Shown here in pieces: positions 25,979 to 33,980 of a stretch of 64,000 nucleotides of DNA. The notes beneath the pieces are model-generated. The model was not told where the DNA came from. It ran no database searches and saw nothing but the letters and a program-made list of their open reading frames with translations. The first letter of the stretch is position 1; the number at the start of each line of letters is the position of its first letter. The stretch covers positions 124,001 through 188,000 of the forward strand of contig CANMRM010000003.1 in the NCBI GenBank assembly GCA_947500295.1. The letters are read 5' to 3'. The position numbers and the translations under genes are program-made. This DNA is from an uncultured Kordiimonas sp. Its GTDB lineage: Bacteria > Pseudomonadota > Alphaproteobacteria > Sphingomonadales > Kordiimonadaceae.

Positions 25979-26287
25979 ATGACATTCATGAAAACGGCCG
26001 CTTTTGCGGTTTTTACCTTCGTTGGCTCGGTGGCCATAAGTGCAACGTCATTGGCCACGATTTCCGTGACCAATAACGATGGAAAAGCACATGTGCTTGT
26101 GGTTGAGGACGCCCAGGAGAATATCACCGAGATGCCGATTGCTGTGGGCCAAACGATCGAAAACCTGTGCCAGGAAGGCTGCTTCCTTTGGTTGAAGGAA
26201 ATCGACGAAGCGCAATATGTCGCTCAAGGTTCAACGGCGAGCATGACCATCCGCGACGGCAAGATTGCCTCTTCTCAGGCAGAATGA
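25979..26287 (+). CDS. Secreted CxxxC protein, paralog B (unknown function)
   Basis: 102 residues, paralog of the protein at 19836. A signal peptide (MKTAAFAVFTFVGSVAISAT) leads into TISVTNNDGKAHVLVVEDAQ, then the shared CQEGCFLWLKE (C64, C68), and ends with an IRDGKI-type strand. The shared pattern is (I/V)SVTNxD, AHxxVxED, EN, then the CxEGCFLWLKE core. The first ATG at 25979 has the best spacing from GGAGA; a second ATG lies three codons on. The last 13 bases overlap the end of the convergent gene at 26275. Function unknown. Confidence 0.75.
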   Translation: MTFMKTAAFAVFTFVGSVAISATSLATISVTNNDGKAHVLVVEDAQENITEMPIAVGQTIENLCQEGCFLWLKEIDEAQYVAQGSTASMTIRDGKIASSQAE

Positions 26288-26742
26288 CCCCCGGTAACGG
26301 GTTGCAACAAGTGGCTGCTGCAGATGTGGCAGTCGCTGCTGCCAAAGCCGGCAAGGGCCATCTTGTATTGGTGTGAGGCCAGGAGTGTCTCGCCAAGCTT
26401 GCATTCATTGCCCCCTGCGACCGCCAGTGCTTCGACAGATGCGGCACATGTCGTGAGCTGATCGACATGCCAGTGAATTTTTTTGCTGCATCTGAAATGG
26501 CGCCTCAGGCGCGCTTTCATACCCCCCGGGCCGTTGGCGCTGCCAACATAGAGATAAGTGCCGGGGGCCAGTACACTTACATCATTTTGCGGTAACCGAA
26601 TGGACAGTGGACCCGCGGTTTCAATCAGCAATACATAGGCGCCTGCAGCGGCGGACATGCCTTCGAGCCCGACGGGGTCGACCCGTACGGCGCAAACCCC
26701 TTCCATTGTGAGTATGTCAACTATGGATTGACTATGTGTCAT
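26275..26742 (-). CDS. DUF123/GIY-YIG-like protein
   Basis: 155 residues. The core matches DUF123 proteins, short GIY-YIG-related proteins sometimes fused to endonuclease III: GAYVLLIETAGPLSIRLP, then PGTYLYVGSANGPGGMKARLRRHFR and HWHVDQL near the middle, and CSSHLL near the end. Whether the protein cuts DNA is not established. The ATG at 26742 overlaps the end of the upstream DUF2784 gene by 11 bases, suggesting coupling. Its 3' end overlaps the paralog B gene. Confidence 0.8.
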   Translation of the reverse strand: MTHSQSIVDILTMEGVCAVRVDPVGLEGMSAAAGAYVLLIETAGPLSIRLPQNDVSVLAPGTYLYVGSANGPGGMKARLRRHFRCSKKIHWHVDQLTTCAASVEALAVAGGNECKLGETLLASHQYKMALAGFGSSDCHICSSHLLQPVTGGHSA

Positions 26743-27145
26743 GCGGCGCTTCTTCGGTTCTCTCTTGCTCAATGTGTTGTCGTCGTTGCCAGCAGGCCCA
26801 ATAGATCGCACAATTCACCACAAGAACAAATATGCCAATCAGGATGAAACCTGAGCGAGGAAAAGTGCCGAACAGTGTTTCGGGATACACAAGCGGCAGG
26901 ATGTATTCTTCGATGAAGCTGGTGTGATAACCCTCCGCCGCGCCGCGCGCCCGCCACTGGTTTTCCAGATAGGTCAGCGGGCAGATCCACCCAAACACGC
27001 TGATGCCACTGCCCCACAGGAACGCGGGCACATGCGCCCACGCAAGTCGCGGCCAGCGAAGAACCATGAGCCCACCAAGCACAACAAAAATGATGAAGCC
27101 GAAGTGCACCACTACGGCGAGGTCTGCCAAAAACCGGTAAAGCAT
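26732..27145 (-). CDS. DUF2784 family membrane protein
   Basis: 137 residues with about three hydrophobic segments. The pattern LADLAVVVHFGFIIFVVLGG, PAFLWGSGISVFGWICPLTYLENQWR and SGFILIGIFVLVVNC is typical of DUF2784, a family of small inner-membrane proteins of unknown role. It is followed by the DUF123 gene with an 11-base overlap. Confidence 0.88.
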   Translation of the reverse strand: MLYRFLADLAVVVHFGFIIFVVLGGLMVLRWPRLAWAHVPAFLWGSGISVFGWICPLTYLENQWRARGAAEGYHTSFIEEYILPLVYPETLFGTFPRSGFILIGIFVLVVNCAIYWACWQRRQHIEQERTEEAPHDT

Positions 27146-27229
27146 TGCCTTTTCCTGTTCGCCGCAAAGGTACCAGTTTGTGGTGCCCTTGTCGCTGTCC
27201 GGAACAGTGTGGCAGATGTACCCTCTACA

Positions 27230-27721
27230 TCAATCTGGATTTTCCCCGCTGTAGGTAACAGCCATGAACCGGTGCCAGCTCGCCTCTCGTTTGACCCAGT
27301 CTTCCACGTGCAGGCCGCCATCGCCGGCAAAGACATAAGTGGACCGCCCGAGTTCGGTTTCCTCGCTGCCCCAGTTGACGCTGAGTTCCATTCCGTTCCA
27401 TGTGCCCGCAAGGGGGTGCACGCTGCCTTGGCTGTCTTCCCAGTAACCGGTTACGCGGCCATCCGGCTCTATGCGGTAAAGCCCGCGACCCGCAAACATC
27501 TGGTTGCCGGTTCCTGCGTGCCGAATGCTGTAGTCTTGCACCCGGTGACTTTTGTGTTTGCCCGGCTGCCAGACGGAGCGGCAAATGGCCGGCGTGCCCC
27601 ATGCGTCGCAGGGTGCTTCATGTGTTGCTACGGGAATGGAGGGGCTGTCCTGCGCAGTTGTTTCTGTAACAAACAGCACAATAAATCCACAGTATGAAAC
27701 TGCGCGTTGAAAAAATGACAT
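27230..27721 (-). CDS. Secreted hypothetical protein
   Basis: 163 residues with an N-terminal signal peptide (SFFQRAVSYCGFIVLFVTET, cleaved near TAQ). The mature part has two cysteines close together (APCDAWGTPAICRSVW), then GRGLYRIEPDGRVTGYWEDS and MELSVNWGSEETEL, suggesting a small beta-barrel of the lipocalin or DUF-type kind. No family could be named. The ATG at 27721 has a strong GGAGGT ribosome-binding site, which chooses this frame over another long frame in the same DNA. Confidence 0.7.
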   Translation of the reverse strand: MSFFQRAVSYCGFIVLFVTETTAQDSPSIPVATHEAPCDAWGTPAICRSVWQPGKHKSHRVQDYSIRHAGTGNQMFAGRGLYRIEPDGRVTGYWEDSQGSVHPLAGTWNGMELSVNWGSEETELGRSTYVFAGDGGLHVEDWVKREASWHRFMAVTYSGENPD

Positions 27722-27963
27722 TTTTTACCTCCGTGTTCCCAACAAATAGCATTGTAGCCCCGGAACAAGCCTCGCCTGAAGGCTGCGTTCAATGCTGTGA
27801 CGAATGGGCAGGGTATAAATTGACAATGGCGTGTACCGAGACCGGGCAGGAGCAGGTCATCCCTGTAGCGATTGTGCCGTGCGCGGAGATGGCCTTGATC
27901 GCATTGCTCTGCTCAGCTTTCTTTTTGGTCTCATGAGGGCCTGTCAACAAAGACTGCCAGACG

Positions 27964-28791
27964 TTAGTTGGCTTCGTTCAACACGCTCCTTGGGTCAGAG
28001 AGACGGAGCTCGCGGGAATCGTCGATAAATTGGTCCAACAGGAATTTATGCCCGGAACCGAAGATCACAAGTATCCTGTCCCCGGGTTCAGCGATGTGAC
28101 TGATGTTGGCGAATATATGCAGGTTTCTACTCCACCAGTTTCCCATTTCGTTTGCGCCCAGCAGGTTGGATTTGTCACCAATCTGCGCCAATGTCAGATA
28201 AACATTGTGAGCCTTGGCAACATCATCACCGTTTTCGTGCAGCAGTCGCTCACGGACCGTCACACTGGCTGCATTCATTTTGGCATCCTGCTCCGACATT
28301 CTTTCTCTCAAGCCGGCCAGATATTCCAGAATGTCGGTTTGCCCTGTCTGATTGCCCAGTTCAAACAATCCGCCGATATCCATGCCGCCATTTCTGAAAT
28401 CAACGGCGTAGATTTTTGCGTGGCCAAGTCTCGCAGCCAATCGCATGCCGATCTGCTGACGTTCGCTTACGCCTAGCTCGTGCCTGCCATCGCGATAAGC
28501 CGCATATATTTCGTTGAAGGCGTCTTCCTCATCCGGATGCACCTCAAGGGCTATCTTTGTTGGCTCAAACGCGGCCAACCGATCCACGACATCGATAATC
28601 TCGCTTTGCCGTTTAGGGGACAGGTAGTTATCTACCTCGGGATTCACATGGTCAAAACCGCCGCCAGTGAAATGATGCGTTCCGAGAACCATAATCTCGG
28701 GCTGTTCATCCATCTGTGAAGTCGCCGGTTGCCCGTGCTCATCGAAGCCGGCCAGTGCAAACGACAGGCAGGTCACTAACCAAAGTTTCAT
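27964..28791 (-). CDS. DUF5694 family secreted protein (TraB-like)
   Basis: 275 residues with a short signal peptide (MKLWLVTCLSFALAG). The mature protein begins with a strand reading EIMVLGTHHF, followed by FEPTKIALEVHPDEE, AKIYAVDFRNGG and, near the end, RILVIFGSGHKFLLDQFIDD. These correspond to the DUF5694 family, which is distantly like TraB/PrgY metal-dependent hydrolases with paired histidine and acidic residues. Enzymatic activity is not established. The start at 28791 begins the signal peptide; 27722-27963 upstream holds no supported gene. Confidence 0.8.
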   Translation of the reverse strand: MKLWLVTCLSFALAGFDEHGQPATSQMDEQPEIMVLGTHHFTGGGFDHVNPEVDNYLSPKRQSEIIDVVDRLAAFEPTKIALEVHPDEEDAFNEIYAAYRDGRHELGVSERQQIGMRLAARLGHAKIYAVDFRNGGMDIGGLFELGNQTGQTDILEYLAGLRERMSEQDAKMNAASVTVRERLLHENGDDVAKAHNVYLTLAQIGDKSNLLGANEMGNWWSRNLHIFANISHIAEPGDRILVIFGSGHKFLLDQFIDDSRELRLSDPRSVLNEAN

Positions 28792-28868
28792 TGAACGATC
28801 CCCCCAATGGTCCCCAACCACGAATATCTAACCCGTTCCTTCGCGCTTTGTCTAGGCGGGCCGGAGAC

Positions 28869-30116
28869 CTAGTTGGCCTCGATGGTTTCCCCAAGTTCCT
28901 GCGCCTTCAACTGCGCGGCAACATGCGCGGAGATGGCCTGAAACGCGGCAATCTGCTCCCCTTTTTTGCGTGGCTCGTTGGGGTCGGTGAACTTTCGGTC
29001 AGCTGAGGTTTTGGCGACAATCACACCTGTTGTCGGATCGATGTAGATATATTGGTAATAAATGCCTGCAGCATAAAAATCGCCATGCGGCTCTTCCGGT
29101 ATCCACCATTGATAGCCATAGCCAAAGGGGTTTGAAGAACTTTCTGACCCTGGCATCAGGTGAGGCGCGTCCGGGGTGATGGAGGCCGTGACCCACTCCG
29201 CAGGCACGATGCGCGTGCCGTTCAGTTCACCCATATTCAGGTACAGGCGGCCCACGCGCGCCATGTCACGCAGCGCCATATTAAAACCCCCCATTGCCAT
29301 TTCCATGCCGACGCCGTCCGTGAGCCACTTGCCGTCAAACTCGGCGCCCATCGGCTGCCAGATTTTTTCCTCGACATAATTCGAGAGCGTGCGGCCGGTT
29401 TGCTTGACCAGGAGCATGCCCAGCACATGGGTGTCGACACTGACATAGTTGTTGTAGGTGCCGGGGGGCCACTGGCGCTCCAGCCCGGTCGCAAAACTAT
29501 TGAGCGAGCCACCTGTTGCGATCGTCAGGCCCATCTGGTTCACATCTGAAAACGGGTCGTTATAGTCTTCGTTGAAATACACACCCGACGACATCTGCAA
29601 AATGTCCTTGATGCGCACGTCTTCATAGCCGGAGCCATTCAACTCCGGCAGATATTTGGTGATCGGGTCCTCTATACTGTCGAAAACGCCTTCACTCAGT
29701 GCAATACCAAGCGCTGCAGACACGACCGATTTGGACACCGAAAACATGATGTGCCGGTCGCTTGCCTGCTCCCCCTGAAAATACTCCTCACTGATGATGG
29801 TGTCATCAACAGCAACCATGAAGCCGGTGGTATAAGTGCGTGCCAGCAGGTCCTCAAGAGAGCGGGTTTCACCCTCGTAAACATAGGTTTCGGGCAGGCT
29901 GATATCATCGCGGCGCCTGAACGTCAGCGGTTCAGCCGATGCCTTCAGGTCATAGGTGGGAAAAGTATTGTGCGCAGATCGGAAATTTGCCGTCACCAAC
30001 TCGGGGTTGGAGAACTCCTGAAACGGCTTGATTTTTTCATAGTAACTATAGCCCCAATAACCGCCTGCAACGACGAGTACCAGCACCACAAAGCCGGCAA
30101 TTTTTCCTCTGCTCAC
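28869..30116 (-). CDS. Membrane-anchored serine hydrolase (class C beta-lactamase-like)
   Basis: 415 residues: an N-terminal membrane helix (IAGFVVLVLVVAGGYWGY) and a periplasmic beta-lactamase/transpeptidase-fold domain. Motifs are MFSVSKSVVSAALG (SxxK nucleophile and base), TYNNYVSVDTHVLG (YxN-like) and AAGIYYQYIYIDP near the third motif position. Members act as esterases, D-aminopeptidases or peptidoglycan hydrolases; resistance is not implied. The GTG at 30116 preceded by GGGGAGACAG is the likely start, because the extension to 30269 lacks hydrophobic or family sequence. Isolated; divergent from the permease at 30344. Confidence 0.82.
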   Translation of the reverse strand: MSRGKIAGFVVLVLVVAGGYWGYSYYEKIKPFQEFSNPELVTANFRSAHNTFPTYDLKASAEPLTFRRRDDISLPETYVYEGETRSLEDLLARTYTTGFMVAVDDTIISEEYFQGEQASDRHIMFSVSKSVVSAALGIALSEGVFDSIEDPITKYLPELNGSGYEDVRIKDILQMSSGVYFNEDYNDPFSDVNQMGLTIATGGSLNSFATGLERQWPPGTYNNYVSVDTHVLGMLLVKQTGRTLSNYVEEKIWQPMGAEFDGKWLTDGVGMEMAMGGFNMALRDMARVGRLYLNMGELNGTRIVPAEWVTASITPDAPHLMPGSESSSNPFGYGYQWWIPEEPHGDFYAAGIYYQYIYIDPTTGVIVAKTSADRKFTDPNEPRKKGEQIAAFQAISAHVAAQLKAQELGETIEAN

Positions 30117-30343
30117 TTGACTGTCTCCCCTCTTGGCTCCCTCCCGCCAGCATATTTGCCGGTGGTGGCCGTGACAATGCCGATGTCCGTTTGTGAACAA
30201 TTCCCTGTTCGAAATCGGACAATGTCGTCCACTAAGGAAAGAATGTATGCCGTAATACCTTGTTTTCAAATGCCATTTCAGGCTGACCGATTGGCACGGT
30301 TTCTGCTACATCTGTAGAACGACAGGAAATCAGAGGAACAAAA

Positions 30344-32806
30344 ATGTTTGGCCACTATATAAAATCGGCCCTGCGGTCGCTGCGGCGCGACAGGCAATTT
30401 GGCGTTATCAATATATTGGGTCTTTCGGTGGCGCTGACGGCGGCAATCCTGATCCTGCTCTTTATCCGGGACGAGCTTTCGTATGATGACTGGGGACCAG
30501 AGACACCGAACCTGTACCGGCTGGAAGGATCCCTTTTCAATCAGGATGGCACGACCGAACACACCGCCGTTTCACCGGGTCGAATGAGAGACCCGCTGGC
30601 CAATGATTTTTCGAGCGATATCCGTGCGATCAGCCGGCTATACAATGAAGGCCACTTGTTCAAGCGCGAGAACGAAGCTTTCATTGATACGGTCAGCTAT
30701 GTCGACCCCGGCTTTTTTGAAATTTTTGATTTGCCGCTTGTCACCGGCACCAGGGAAGCGGTGTTCGCAGACAACAGCTCTATTCTTCTAACGGAAGAAA
30801 TGGCGATCAAATATTTTGGCGATAGCGATCCGGTTGGCCAGATTCTGGACCCTGATGACACTGACTATTCTTTCCGTGTTGTGGGTGTCTTGAAAGACTT
30901 GCCCGAGCACACGCATCTGGACTTCGATTTCGTCGCCATGTTTGACCCGGCCCGGTACGTCGACCGCCCCTGGGTCGCGACTTACTGGCAGTCCCACAAT
31001 GTTTACACCTACATGAAACTGTCGCCGACGAGCGACGCGGCACAGATTGAAAGGGAGCTGCCTGCATTTATAGATCGCAATGTGGTTGCCGCTGAAACTC
31101 CCGGCATTGTCGAGCCGCTGAGCACACGTTTGAAGATGCGCCTGATGCCCGTGAGCGATATTCACCTGAAGTCCATCGTGCGTTTTCAGATGAAGCAGGG
31201 CGGGGACATGCGGCTTGTGGTCAGTTTTGGCATTATTGCGGGCCTGATCATTTTCATCGCCTGCGTGAACTTTGTGAACCTCTCGACAGCTCGCGCGAGC
31301 TTGCGCACTCGCGAAATCGCCTTGCGCAAGGTTGTAGGGGCACAGCGCAGGCAGCTTGTCGCGCAGTTCCTGCTGGAAACCAGCCTGGCGGTTGGCTTGG
31401 CGCTTTTGCTGGCACTTGTTCTGGTGGAAGTGACCTTGCCCTGGTTCAGTGATTTTATCTCTAAAATCCTGTCGCTTAATCTGATGAATGACCCTGTTGC
31501 CATTTTGATGGTGGCCGGACTTTTGGTTGTAGTCGGTCTTGGTGCGGGATTGCACCCTGCCTTTCACATCACGCGTGTTCGCCCCGCGCGGGTTTTGCAC
31601 TCCAGTGGTGCTGCAAACCTGCAGGGTGGCAAGTTGCGCGCCGGGCTTGTGATGCTGCAGTTTGCTATTTCGATCGGCTTGATGATCGTGACATTTGTGG
31701 TGAAAACCCAGACCGACTATGCCCGGGACAAAGACCTTGGCTTCGATATAGAGAACAGATTGCGGCTCAGCTATATGAGCTACAAGGATGTGGAGCCAGT
31801 GGCTGAAACACTGCGCGAGGAAATTGCCCGGCTGCCGGGCGTGGCAGATGTGGCCTTCTCGAACCGGCCGCTGCCATTGGGTGGGCGCTGGGGCTTCAGT
31901 TTCCAGAAGGACGGCGACCCGTCTCAGGCCACCTACAACCTTGAAGACGTGCCAGTTGATTATGAATCGCTTGATTTTATCAATGCCAAACTGATCGCCG
32001 GTCGCATGTTTGACCGCAACAGGGCGCTCGACAAAACACATGCATCGGCTGGCGACACGGGCGTGACCGAAGTGCCGACAATCATCAACAGGTATGCTGT
32101 TGGGTATCTTGGTTATGCAAGCCCCGAAGAGGCAGTTGGCGAAAGCTTTTCCTACACGGAAGTAGGCGAGAAAAAACGCCTGACTATTATCGGTGTTGTT
32201 GAGGATATGCACATGCGCAGCCTGCGGGACCAGATGGAGCCCCTGCAATTCAGCATCCCCGACCAGGCGCCGACCACGCTGAATATCCGTGTAGCTGGTG
32301 CACAGGCAGAAGAAACCAGGCGCGCAATTGAACTGGTCTGGAAACGCCATGTGCCTGATTTCCCGGTCAACCTGACATCTTTTGAAGAGAATTTTGGCCA
32401 GTTTTATGCTGCTGACCGCCAGCGCGGCGAAATATTCGGCGTCTTTGCGATGTTTGCGGTGTTTGTCTCGTCGATCGGGTTGTTCAGTCAGGCAGCCTAT
32501 ACAGCCCAGCGCCGGTCGAAGGAAATTGGCATCAGGAAGCTGATGGGCGCCAGCACCTTCGCCGTTGTGCGGTTGATGGTGTGGCAATTTTCAAAGCCGG
32601 TGTTGGTGGCCAATCTCATTGCGTGGCCGACAGCATGGCTGATCACGCAGGACTGGCTCTCCGGGTTCGCTTATCGCATTGACCTGACACCGGTGCCGTT
32701 CGTTGTGGCCAGCACGCTTGCCTTTGCGATTGCGGCAGTGACGATTGTGTATCACGCTTTTCGGGCGTCCAATACCAACCCGGCGGTTATTCTGAAACAC
32801 GAATAA
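30344..32806 (+). CDS. FtsX/MacB-like ABC transporter permease without adjacent ATPase
   Basis: 820-residue inner-membrane protein with the duplicated architecture of long MacB-like permeases: an N-terminal helix (FGVINILGLSVALTAAILIL), a periplasmic core, an FtsX three-helix block (about 285-410, containing NFVNLSTARASLRTREIALRK), another helix, a second periplasmic core and a last three-helix block with RRSKEIGIRKLMGAS. The cytoplasmic EIxLRK-type coupling segments are present twice. Usually such permeases work with a MacB-type ATPase; none is next to it here, so its partner must be elsewhere. The ATG follows GAGGAAC. Substrate unknown. Confidence 0.9.
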   Translation: MFGHYIKSALRSLRRDRQFGVINILGLSVALTAAILILLFIRDELSYDDWGPETPNLYRLEGSLFNQDGTTEHTAVSPGRMRDPLANDFSSDIRAISRLYNEGHLFKRENEAFIDTVSYVDPGFFEIFDLPLVTGTREAVFADNSSILLTEEMAIKYFGDSDPVGQILDPDDTDYSFRVVGVLKDLPEHTHLDFDFVAMFDPARYVDRPWVATYWQSHNVYTYMKLSPTSDAAQIERELPAFIDRNVVAAETPGIVEPLSTRLKMRLMPVSDIHLKSIVRFQMKQGGDMRLVVSFGIIAGLIIFIACVNFVNLSTARASLRTREIALRKVVGAQRRQLVAQFLLETSLAVGLALLLALVLVEVTLPWFSDFISKILSLNLMNDPVAILMVAGLLVVVGLGAGLHPAFHITRVRPARVLHSSGAANLQGGKLRAGLVMLQFAISIGLMIVTFVVKTQTDYARDKDLGFDIENRLRLSYMSYKDVEPVAETLREEIARLPGVADVAFSNRPLPLGGRWGFSFQKDGDPSQATYNLEDVPVDYESLDFINAKLIAGRMFDRNRALDKTHASAGDTGVTEVPTIINRYAVGYLGYASPEEAVGESFSYTEVGEKKRLTIIGVVEDMHMRSLRDQMEPLQFSIPDQAPTTLNIRVAGAQAEETRRAIELVWKRHVPDFPVNLTSFEENFGQFYAADRQRGEIFGVFAMFAVFVSSIGLFSQAAYTAQRRSKEIGIRKLMGASTFAVVRLMVWQFSKPVLVANLIAWPTAWLITQDWLSGFAYRIDLTPVPFVVASTLAFAIAAVTIVYHAFRASNTNPAVILKHE

Positions 32807-32855
32807 CAGGTGGAGATGCCTGAAAAAGGAGAGTGTTGGCGGCCCCGGCCGCTCA

Positions 32856-33779
32856 TCAGGCCGCGGCGTTCATCTTAATGATGTCGCGGTAGCCGCTCGC
32901 GATTTCCATCTCTTTGCCAAACCCTTTGGCGAGCATGATTTTGTGCACTTCGGCCAAGCGCCAGCAGGGCACAAAAGGCACCATATGGTGCTCGATATGG
33001 TAATTGACCCAGTAGGGCGCAAACGTCATGCGTTCAAAGACGTTCGCGAGGGTTGTACGACTGTTTTTCAGAGGGTCTTCAATGTCCGGCACGGCCGCAT
33101 GCTCGGCGATGTTGCGGATGCGCAGGAAAAACTGCTGCGTTGTCATCATCGGCAGGAGCCACATCAAAAGGAACAGGTCCAAGCGCCCCGCCAGCGCGAA
33201 GCCCGCAATAAAGAGGGCATAAAAAGCAACTGTCACACCGTAAAACTCTTTTAGCCGCGCCCAGCGGCCTTCCGGCTCTCCCCAGAGAAAGCGAAAGATG
33301 CCGACCTGCGTGCGCACAAAAACAACACCTGTAAAGTCGCGCAATATCTTGCGTGCCATGCTGGATTTTGTCACCGGGAACGGCGTGTAGAGATAGTTTT
33401 CCGGGTCCTTGTCGGTGCGGGTGAACCGGTGGTGCGCCATGTGGCGGATGCGATAGTTCTTCATTGAAATCAGCATCGGTGATGCCGCCAGCCACTGGCC
33501 GAGAAACTCATTGAGCTTGCGATTGCGAAACATCATGCCGTGGCTTGCTTCATGCTGCAGAATAGCCAGTCCGAGTTGTCGGCTGCCGATGACTGTGACG
33601 CCCAGAAGGAAAGTGATTACATTGGGGAAAATGGCAAAAAGCACCATCGCACCCGCAATCACGCCCCAGCAATGTAGAAGCATCCACCAGCCCATCAGGT
33701 CAGAGCGCTGACGCAGACGATGCTGCTCTTCGCTCGTCAGAATGTCAGACGGTTTGATACTGTTCCACTGGGTGGACAT
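32856..33779 (-). CDS. Membrane fatty acid desaturase family protein
   Basis: 307-residue membrane di-iron enzyme. The three histidine boxes are HEASHG (about 77-82), HMAHHRF (about 114-120) and HIEHHMVP (about 262-269), between hydrophobic pairs. The arrangement fits the acyl-lipid desaturase/carotenoid-hydroxylase-like FA_desaturase group. The regiospecificity cannot be read from sequence. The ATG at 33779 follows GAGGAAT; the codon for an upstream in-frame start is TTG and less likely. Stands alone between unrelated genes. Confidence 0.9.
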   Translation of the reverse strand: MSTQWNSIKPSDILTSEEQHRLRQRSDLMGWWMLLHCWGVIAGAMVLFAIFPNVITFLLGVTVIGSRQLGLAILQHEASHGMMFRNRKLNEFLGQWLAASPMLISMKNYRIRHMAHHRFTRTDKDPENYLYTPFPVTKSSMARKILRDFTGVVFVRTQVGIFRFLWGEPEGRWARLKEFYGVTVAFYALFIAGFALAGRLDLFLLMWLLPMMTTQQFFLRIRNIAEHAAVPDIEDPLKNSRTTLANVFERMTFAPYWVNYHIEHHMVPFVPCWRLAEVHKIMLAKGFGKEMEIASGYRDIIKMNAAA

Positions 33780-33980
33780 TGTATTCCTCAAAGTTGTGCC
33801 AAAAGTTGGCTTTTAGCGATCATATTCTACCATAAAACTGGGGCAAACGCGATTTGCGGCAAGTTTTTGCTCTGCCTGACGATGGTTTTTGCAGGCAAGC
33901 CTCATTAATCACACTGTTTTCGCACTTTTTTGACCCTGAAAATCTTCCCTGAGCCCTCAAGCTCATGATACCGTGCGTCT

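Noticed and set aside
27225-27602. Alternative minus-strand frame over the secreted hypothetical protein
   Set aside because: The frame at 27230-27721 has a signal peptide and GGAGGT site; this one has neither.
27694-27936. 80-codon plus-strand frame between two minus-strand genes
   Set aside because: No ribosome-binding site and it begins over the neighbouring gene's start; possible hydrophobic C-terminus looks accidental.
30788-32587. 599-codon open frame on the minus strand over the permease gene
   Set aside because: It is antisense to a gene with clear family motifs and has no ribosome-binding site or recognisable product; long antisense frames are common in biased-codon DNA.
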